From: Alterinioella sp963975135
GTDB lineage: Bacteria; Pseudomonadota; Alphaproteobacteria; Rhodobacterales; Rhodobacteraceae
Direction: 5' to 3'
Assembly (NCBI GenBank): GCA_963975135.1
Contig: CAXBGQ010000040.1
Span: 1-13,979 of the forward strand
Length of the DNA stretch: 13,979 nucleotides
Shown here: piece after piece, positions 6,516 to 11,716 of the stretch
Position numbering within the stretch: the stretch's first letter is position 1
How the letters are laid out: the number at the start of each line of letters is the position of its first letter
Position numbers and translations under genes: made by a program
Notes under the pieces: model-generated
What the model was told of the DNA's origin: nothing
Seen by the model: the letters and a program-made list of their open reading frames with translations, nothing else
The model's database searches: none

Positions 6516-6532
6516 GTTAACCTAACGTTAAC
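6516..6532. promoter_or_regulatory. Palindromic CtrA-type binding site
   Basis: The sequence GTTAACCTAACGTTAAC contains TTAA-N7-TTAAC, which is the full CtrA consensus, and it reads as such on both strands. CtrA is the cell-cycle and motility response regulator of alphaproteobacteria. The site lies 50-66 bases upstream of the barrel-protein ATG, close to where CtrA binds activated promoters. A GANTC methylation site (6544-6548) lies 11 bases further upstream. No convincing -10 was found, because the stretch between is a T-run (- strand, 6499-6506). Confidence 0.55.
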
Positions 6533-6612
6533 CAATATTAAGGGATTCTGCCAGACCGCAGCCGAAACCCGCGCGCGAGTGTTGCAGGATTTCTTCACCG
6601 CCGGAATGCGAT

Positions 6613-7299
6613 CTACTGCAACCGGTCGCTCAACTGTTCCAACGCGGCGCGATCCCGGTCATTCCAGGCCGCCATGCGCGATTTGAACAGCACCGCCTGG
6701 CTGCGGTGGATCAAGCCATCGGGCAGGATCTTGAGGTGATTGGCCCGCAGGGTTTCGCCGGTCGAAGTGATATCGGCCACGGCTTCCGCGGTCAGGTTTT
6801 TCACGGTGCCCTCGGTCGCGCCCTGGCTGTCGACCAACTGGTAATCGGCCACCCCCGCATCGCGCAGAAACTCGCGCACCAGCCGGTGGTATTTGGTGGC
6901 GATCCGCAACCGGTGACCATGGGCACGACGGAAATCAGCGGCGGCCGCATCCAGATCCTCAAGCGTATTCACATCGACCCAAAAGGCCGGCACGGCGATG
7001 ATCAGATCGGCAAATCCGAACCCCATCGGCTGCACCACCTTGACCACATCCTGCCAGGCCGGGATGCGCTCGCGCACCAGATCGCTGCCCGTCACGCCCA
7101 GATGGATGCGGCCGGCCTGCAATTCGCGCGGGATCTCTCCGGCGCTCAACAGCACCAGATCCAGATCGGCCCCATCGACCGCGGCGGCATATTCCCGATC
7201 CGACCCGGTGCGCCGCATGGCAACGCCGCGATCCGCGAACCAGTCAAAGGTCTTTTCCATCAACCGCCCCTTGGAGGGCACGCCAAGTTTCAGCGTCAT
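6613..7299 (-). CDS. hisG: ATP phosphoribosyltransferase, short form catalytic subunit
   Basis: HisG joins ATP and PRPP to give phosphoribosyl-ATP, the first committed step of histidine synthesis. At 228 residues this is the short form, which lacks the C-terminal ACT-like regulatory domain and needs HisZ; both genes are present here. The N-terminus KLGVPSKGRLMEKT (4-17) and the PRPP-binding region from DSQGATEGTVKNLTAEAVAD to TGETLRAN (157-187) are visible. The start at 7299 overlaps the hisZ stop as ATGA and has a strong AGGAGG 4 bases upstream inside hisZ, so translation is both coupled and independently initiated. No strong terminator follows; the CtrA-site region of the next gene begins about 80 bp downstream. 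Feedback control by histidine would act through HisZ, from family knowledge. Confidence 0.95.
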   Translation of the reverse strand: MTLKLGVPSKGRLMEKTFDWFADRGVAMRRTGSDREYAAAVDGADLDLVLLSAGEIPRELQAGRIHLGVTGSDLVRERIPAWQDVVKVVQPMGFGFADLIIAVPAFWVDVNTLEDLDAAAADFRRAHGHRLRIATKYHRLVREFLRDAGVADYQLVDSQGATEGTVKNLTAEAVADITSTGETLRANHLKILPDGLIHRSQAVLFKSRMAAWNDRDRAALEQLSDRLQ

Positions 7300-8402
7300 G
7301 TCGCCTCCTCGCGCAGCGCCTGCACCAGTTCGGGCCGGATCACGCCGCCAACGGCCGGGATCTCCTGACCGCGCCCCAACACGCGGGTCAGCGCGTCATA
7401 GCGCCCGCCTGTGGCGACGGGGGGCAGATCGAGACGCCCTTCGGCCAGAAAACCAAAGACGAACCCGTCGTAATATTCCATCGTGGTGCGCCCGAAACTG
7501 GCCTCGAACGGCAGGGCATCGACATTCACCCCCGCCTTGGCCAGTGCCGTCATGCGCCGGTCCATCCGGTCGACGGCCTGCGTCAGGCCGGGCAGATCAA
7601 CCGCAATATCGCGCAGATGCTGATGCGCATTGGGCAGCGTTTCCCGCAGGCCCAGAATGGTGTCCAGCAGCGTCGCCTCATTGCGCCCGATCAAGGCCTC
7701 ATCGGCGTCCCGCACAAGCGCCTCGATCCGCGCGATCACCTCGTCCCGGCGACGCAGTCCGATCTCGGGGCCGGCGGCCTCCACCATAGCGGCAGCGCCC
7801 GAAACGGCGGCATTTTCCAGCAACGCCGCACGGCTTTGATGCGGCTCGGTGCGGCCGGTGAACCGATCCAGCAACGCCCGAAACCGGCGCGGCCGCCAGA
7901 TATGACGCATCAGCGCCGCCTTGCGCCGCTCGGTCGTGGCCAGACATGCCACCGCAGCCTTGAGAACGCCGATATCCCCGGTCGCGGGCCTGAGCCGCAG
8001 AGGGGCCAGCGCCCCGGCAAACAGCGCGAATACCTCGGCGTCGGCGGCTTCGGGATCTTCCCGGTCAAACACCTCATATCCGACCTGCAGGTATTCCCGC
8101 GCCCGGGCCGATCCGCTTTCCTGCTTGCGAAACACCTCGCCCAGATAGGTATAGCGCGCCGGCTCGCCGCCCTCGCGCATATGGGTCTGGACAACCGGCA
8201 CCGTAAAATCGGGGCGCAGCATCATCTCACCCTGATCGGGGTCTTGCGTGACATAGGCGCGCGCGCGGATATCCTCGCCATAGAGGTCCAGCAACGTGCC
8301 CGCAGGCTGCAACAGATCGGCGTCAACGGGCAGCGCGCCCGCCGCCTTGAACAGTTCGAAAATACGCTCGGCCTCGGCCCGCGCCGCGACTTTCGGGGTC
8401 AT
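7296..8402 (-). CDS. hisZ: ATP phosphoribosyltransferase regulatory subunit
   Basis: HisZ is a catalytically dead paralogue of histidyl-tRNA synthetase that binds short HisG in a hetero-oligomer and confers activity and histidine feedback. The 368-residue protein keeps the class II fold landmarks: MLRPDFTVPV (61-70), a motif-2-like YTYLGEVFRKQ (85-95), FEASFGRTTMEYYDGFVFGF (299-318) and a motif-3-like GGRYDALTRVLG (332-343). The latter ends in VGGVIRPEL instead of the GVDRL of real synthetases, consistent with lost aminoacylation, and there is no anticodon-binding domain. The ATG at 8400-8402 overlaps the hisS stop codon as ATGA, with no ribosome-binding site of its own, so reinitiation after hisS is likely. 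It lies directly between its paralogue hisS and its partner hisG. Confidence 0.93.
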   Translation of the reverse strand: MTPKVAARAEAERIFELFKAAGALPVDADLLQPAGTLLDLYGEDIRARAYVTQDPDQGEMMLRPDFTVPVVQTHMREGGEPARYTYLGEVFRKQESGSARAREYLQVGYEVFDREDPEAADAEVFALFAGALAPLRLRPATGDIGVLKAAVACLATTERRKAALMRHIWRPRRFRALLDRFTGRTEPHQSRAALLENAAVSGAAAMVEAAGPEIGLRRRDEVIARIEALVRDADEALIGRNEATLLDTILGLRETLPNAHQHLRDIAVDLPGLTQAVDRMDRRMTALAKAGVNVDALPFEASFGRTTMEYYDGFVFGFLAEGRLDLPPVATGGRYDALTRVLGRGQEIPAVGGVIRPELVQALREEAT

Positions 8403-9931
8403 GACAGACGGTCCAGAATGGCGCGCACCTCCGTGACCAGATCGTCCAGGGGCACCTCGCGCTGCGCCGGTTGGCTTTTCCATTCCTCAAGGCTGGCGCT
8501 GGCGGCAATTTCCGCGCCCAGAACCAGATCCTTGATCTGCACCACACCGCGCGCGGCCTCGTCGCTGCCCTGAATGATCGCCACCGGGCTTTCGCGCTTG
8601 TCGGCATATTTGAGCTGGTTGCCGAAGTTCTTAGGGTTGCCCAGGTAAACCTCCGCCCGGATACCGGCATTGGCCCGGCCCTTGGCGCGCAGCGCCGCCA
8701 ACAACCGGTCCACCCCGATGGAGACACCCGTTGCAGGCACCGCCTGCCCGGTAAACCGCTTGACCAGATCGTCATACCGCCCGCCGCCCGCCACGCTGCC
8801 AAACTGGCGCGGGCGGCCCTTGTCGTCCAGCACCTCGAAGGTCAGTTCCGCCTCATAGACCGGCCCGGTGTAATAGCCGAGGCCACGCACCACCGAGGGG
8901 TCAATGACGATGCGGTCGGGGCCGTAGCCCTGGGCAGCGAGAAGCCCCGCAATTTCTTCCAACTCGTCCACGCCTTCTCTGCCAACATGTGATTCTGCAA
9001 CGAGTTCCCACAACACAGAAATCGTGTATTCAAAGCCGATGTTGGACGCCATTAAGTCCGCGTTGTCCGTTGCGGTTCCTTCTTTTGTTCTAAGCGCCAG
9101 ACCGAGGCCAAATGCCTTTATTGAGTCTCCTTCCCTGGCTGCTTGCAACAGATCAGACTCGATTTTCTCCTCAACAGCCTCCTTCGCGGACACAAAGCCC
9201 ATGATCACGTCAATTTGCGCGTCAGTGAGTTTTGCCCCTTCTGTAAAGTCTCCACTGTTATCTTTGCGTCCCGCGCCTAGAAGTGCGCGAATGCCGTCAG
9301 GCCCCAACCGATCCAGCTTGTCAATCGCCCGCAAAACGATCCCGCGCTCGGCCTCTTTGTCGTCGCCCGACAGCCCCGCGACCTCCATGACACCGTTCAG
9401 CACCTTGCGGTTATTCACCCGCACCAAGTAATCGCCGCGCGGAATGCCCACCGCCTCCAGCGTATCCGCCAGCATCGCGCAGATCTCGGCATCCGCCGCC
9501 ATCGAGGCTGAACCGACCGTATCCGCGTCACACTGATAAAACTGCCGGAACCGCCCCGGCCCGGGCTTTTCATTGCGCCACACCGGCCCCATCGTGTAGC
9601 GCCGATAGGGCGACGGCAGATCATTGCGAAACTGCGCCGCGACGCGCGCCAAAGGGGCGGTCATATCATAGCGCAGCGCCAGCCATTTCTCATCCTCGTC
9701 CTGCCAGGCAAACACGCCCGCATTGGGCCGGTCCACATCGGGCAGAAACTTGCCCAACGCCTCGACCGTCTCGATGGCGGGCGTTTCCAGCGGATCGAAC
9801 CCATAGCGATGATAAACCGCGCCGATCGCATCCAGCATCGCGTCGCGCTCGCGCACATCCGAGCCGAAATAATCGACGAAGCCCTTGGGCGTCTCGGCCT
9901 TGGGGCGCGGCTGTTTCTTCACTTTGGCCAT
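8399..9931 (-). CDS. hisS: Histidyl-tRNA synthetase with an altered insertion region and shortened anticodon domain
   Basis: HisS attaches histidine to tRNA-His in the cytosol. The 510-residue protein has class II motif 2 (YRRYTMGPVWRNEKPGPGRF, 109-128), the histidine-binding LGYYTGPVYE (351-360) and motif 3 (GGGRYDDLVKRF, then PATGVSIGVDRLL, to 411). The C-terminal part GNPKNFGNQLKYADKR (431-446) and VVQIKDLVLGAE is intact. Between VDRLL and GIRAEVYLG only 12 residues remain; in relatives about 40 lie here, including the first strand and helix of the anticodon domain. Residues 211-328, the insertion region, are encoded by DNA of about 52% G+C against 60-72% around it. The reading frame is unbroken. 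The start at 9931 (MAKVKK) is preferred by family resemblance; 9940 (MDGMAKVKK) is possible. A weak promoter pair, TTGCCC-N17-TAGATG (9967-9995), lies upstream. Confidence 0.93.
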   Translation of the reverse strand: MAKVKKQPRPKAETPKGFVDYFGSDVRERDAMLDAIGAVYHRYGFDPLETPAIETVEALGKFLPDVDRPNAGVFAWQDEDEKWLALRYDMTAPLARVAAQFRNDLPSPYRRYTMGPVWRNEKPGPGRFRQFYQCDADTVGSASMAADAEICAMLADTLEAVGIPRGDYLVRVNNRKVLNGVMEVAGLSGDDKEAERGIVLRAIDKLDRLGPDGIRALLGAGRKDNSGDFTEGAKLTDAQIDVIMGFVSAKEAVEEKIESDLLQAAREGDSIKAFGLGLALRTKEGTATDNADLMASNIGFEYTISVLWELVAESHVGREGVDELEEIAGLLAAQGYGPDRIVIDPSVVRGLGYYTGPVYEAELTFEVLDDKGRPRQFGSVAGGGRYDDLVKRFTGQAVPATGVSIGVDRLLAALRAKGRANAGIRAEVYLGNPKNFGNQLKYADKRESPVAIIQGSDEAARGVVQIKDLVLGAEIAASASLEEWKSQPAQREVPLDDLVTEVRAILDRLS

Positions 9932-10042
9932 ACCATCCATCCGCAGGGAAATTCGGGGTCGCCCGCCATCTAGCTCAGGGGGGGGCCGGGGGCAAGGCGG
10001 CGGGGCTGGCCTTTCGCCTCCCGGCACCCTAGAACCGGCCCC

Positions 10043-10246
10043 ATGAACACGCCCGTGGATCTTGAAGAAGCCCTCGCCCACCTCACCCGCCAGGTCGAGG
10101 AACTGTCCGATGTCATCGCCCGTCAGGACCGCGAAATTGCCGTCATGACCGCCCGTATCGCCATGCTGATGACCCGCGAAGCCGAACGTGAAGCCGACAG
10201 CGCAGGCACCATTCCGCTCGCCGATCAGAAACCGCCGCACTGGTAG
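10043..10246 (+). CDS. slyX: SlyX family protein
   Basis: SlyX is a small cytosolic coiled-coil protein of unknown function found widely in proteobacteria. The 67-residue product has heptad-like runs of Leu, Ile and Val from LEEALAHLTRQVEELSDVIA into RQDREIAVMTARIAML, and a proline-rich end KPPHW close to the PPHY end typical of the family. It is transcribed away from hisS, with 111 bp between their start codons. I see no good ribosome-binding site before the ATG, so initiation may be weak or leaderless. The family match is by pattern recognition and is convincing despite the small size. Confidence 0.87.
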   Translation: MNTPVDLEEALAHLTRQVEELSDVIARQDREIAVMTARIAMLMTREAEREADSAGTIPLADQKPPHW

Positions 10247-10516
10247 ACCGCCGGACCGCCCCGCGCGCCACCTGCCGCCACACCTGGCTTCTTTGCGCTT
10301 CAAATATCCCCGCCGGAGGCTCCCGACCGAAATGCCCGCGCACCGGCAGCTGTCTTGAGCGCCCGTATATGCACAGGTTGTGTGCGCCCTGTGCACCGGG
10401 TGTGACGCCCCGATTTCCGCACAGACCCCAACGCAATCGCATGGCAATGCGGCTCGCGGAGGGCTCCCGAAGGGGGCTTGACGCGGGCCGCCCGCCCCCG
10501 GATCGGTCCGGGCCCG
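10247..10516. other. Spacer between slyX and the desaturase gene (convergent ends)
   Basis: The 270 bp hold no credible gene. Besides the probable repeat at 10288-10323, there are several GC-rich self-complementary stretches near 10455-10515, for example CCCGG and CCGGG arms close to the desaturase stop codon. None is followed by a T-run on either strand, so I do not call an intrinsic terminator, although two convergent transcripts must end here. Confidence 0.5.
10288..10323. repeat. Probable interspersed intergenic repeat of Rhodobacterales
   Basis: The segment containing TTTGCGCTTCAAATATCCCC followed by GCCGGAGGCTCC resembles, from memory, a short element found many times between genes of roseobacters, usually next to GC-rich hairpins. 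A related GGAGGGCTCCCGA-type stretch recurs near 10457-10470 in the same spacer. Copy number cannot be judged from one window, and the family assignment is recollection rather than a search. Confidence 0.35.
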
Positions 10517-11509
10517 TCAGGTTCCGGCCGAAATCCCCGGCCGGGGCCGTGACTTGCGGCGCGGAAACGGCACCAGCCGCCCGGCCTCCTCATCCCACAG
10601 CTTCAGCGTGAAACTCCTGAGCGCTTCGGGCCAGTTGATCACCGGCAAGCCAAATTCATCACGAATCGCGCGGTGGCATTTGCGCAGACGATACGAGGGG
10701 ATATTGGCGTTGAAATGGTGGATGTCGTGATAGGCAATATTGCCGGTCGCCAGATCAAACAGCCAGCCCAGATCCAGCGCCGAGGATCCCTGCAAAGCCG
10801 CCAGATCATGGCGCAGTTCGGGTCGCCTGTCCCAATAGGTATCCTCGAAATTATGCTGCAGATAGACCAGGAACACACCGGTGCAGGCGGCCACGAACAC
10901 CGTGATGGCATAAATGATCACGCCCGGCGGGCCCGCCATCAACCATAGCGCCCCGATCCAGACCGCCAGCGCCAGATCATGCGCCACGACACCCCACATC
11001 CCGACCGCCACGGTATTCTTCGGCCAGCGATATCGCAGGGCATAGACAAAGATACCCCCCAGAGGGATCAGAAACACCGGGTTGCGATAAAGCCGATAGG
11101 ACAGCCGCTGCCAGACCCCCGCCGCCTGCCATTCGCTGAGCGTCATGGTGTGGATCTCACCTGCCCTGCGCGCCTCAAGATCGCCGAGATACCGGTGATG
11201 CTCGTTATGGTTGAACTGCATCACCCGGTACGGCGTCAGCGTGAAGGTTGACGCGGCATACCCCGCCAGATCGTTCATCCAGCGTTTCGAGAACAGCGAA
11301 TGATGCCCGCAATCATGCTGCAAAACATAAAGCCGCACCCCCGCCAGCGCGTTGATCACCGCAAGGGCGATCATCAACGCGGTCTGCTCAAACACCGCAA
11401 TTGCCGCCGCCAGCGTCAGGAAATAAAACCCGAACGTGCCAAAGTAACTGACGGATGCCAGCAGGTCGTTCTTTTCGCAATAGGCGCGTGTGACGTCTCT
11501 GATCGTCAT
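10517..11509 (-). CDS. Membrane fatty acid desaturase (DesA-like acyl-lipid desaturase)
   Basis: The 330-residue membrane enzyme inserts a double bond into acyl chains using a di-iron centre. The histidine boxes are clear: HDCGHH (65-70), HNEHH (101-105) and HDIHH (261-265), with an additional QHNFEDTYWDRRPE region (H219). The stretch GEIHTMTLSEW after box 2 and GSSALDL...ATGNIAYHDIHH resemble DesA and Des enzymes that act on membrane phospholipids. Hydrophobic segments lie at about 22-62, 145-160 and 168-218. Regiospecificity (delta-9, delta-12 or other) cannot be told from sequence alone. The start at 11509 has only a G-rich, poorly placed ribosome-binding site. A 17-bp dyad and a promoter-like pair lie about 70-100 bp upstream. 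The basic, proline-rich C-terminus is probably cytoplasmic. An adaptation role in membrane fluidity is inferred. Confidence 0.9.
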   Translation of the reverse strand: MTIRDVTRAYCEKNDLLASVSYFGTFGFYFLTLAAAIAVFEQTALMIALAVINALAGVRLYVLQHDCGHHSLFSKRWMNDLAGYAASTFTLTPYRVMQFNHNEHHRYLGDLEARRAGEIHTMTLSEWQAAGVWQRLSYRLYRNPVFLIPLGGIFVYALRYRWPKNTVAVGMWGVVAHDLALAVWIGALWLMAGPPGVIIYAITVFVAACTGVFLVYLQHNFEDTYWDRRPELRHDLAALQGSSALDLGWLFDLATGNIAYHDIHHFNANIPSYRLRKCHRAIRDEFGLPVINWPEALRSFTLKLWDEEAGRLVPFPRRKSRPRPGISAGT

Positions 11510-11581
11510 CGGAACAGGCCCCCGAATGGCTCCGTGTCACTTGGTAAAATCCCGGCTAATATAATGCGGGCGCAGGTCTTT

Positions 11582-11613
11582 TATGTAATATATCAGAGAA
11601 TTGTCTCAATTCT
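11582..11613 (-). promoter_or_regulatory. Dyad operator and possible promoter of the desaturase gene
   Basis: A perfect 17-bp dyad, AGAATTGTCTCAATTCT (11597-11613), has 7-bp arms around TCT. On the - strand it contains TTGAGA (11604-11609), a five-of-six match to -35. TACATA (11582-11587) follows 16 bases on as a weak -10. A repressor on the dyad would block this promoter. A TetR-type regulator of lipid genes would fit but is guesswork. A second weak -10-like TATATT lies further downstream near 11560. Confidence 0.4.
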
Positions 11614-11716
11614 TAGGGGTTGGAAAAGGGGAGTGGGTCTTTTTCCCGAAAATGGGCCGATTCACGCCTGAACGGTGCATATCGATTGCGACGCCGTTCA
11701 CCGCCGGCAAATGGCG

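Noticed and set aside
6499..6532. Intrinsic terminator for hisG using the GTTAAC repeats and the T-run
   Set aside because: The possible stem is short and A/T-rich and ends nine bases before the T-run; a CtrA site explains the repeat better.
9932..10447. N-terminal extension of HisS by about 170 residues
   Set aside because: The extension has no family resemblance, crosses slyX in antisense, and the conserved protein starts at MAKVKK.
11560..11565. + strand -10 element TATAAT
   Set aside because: No -35 at suitable spacing and no + strand gene downstream.
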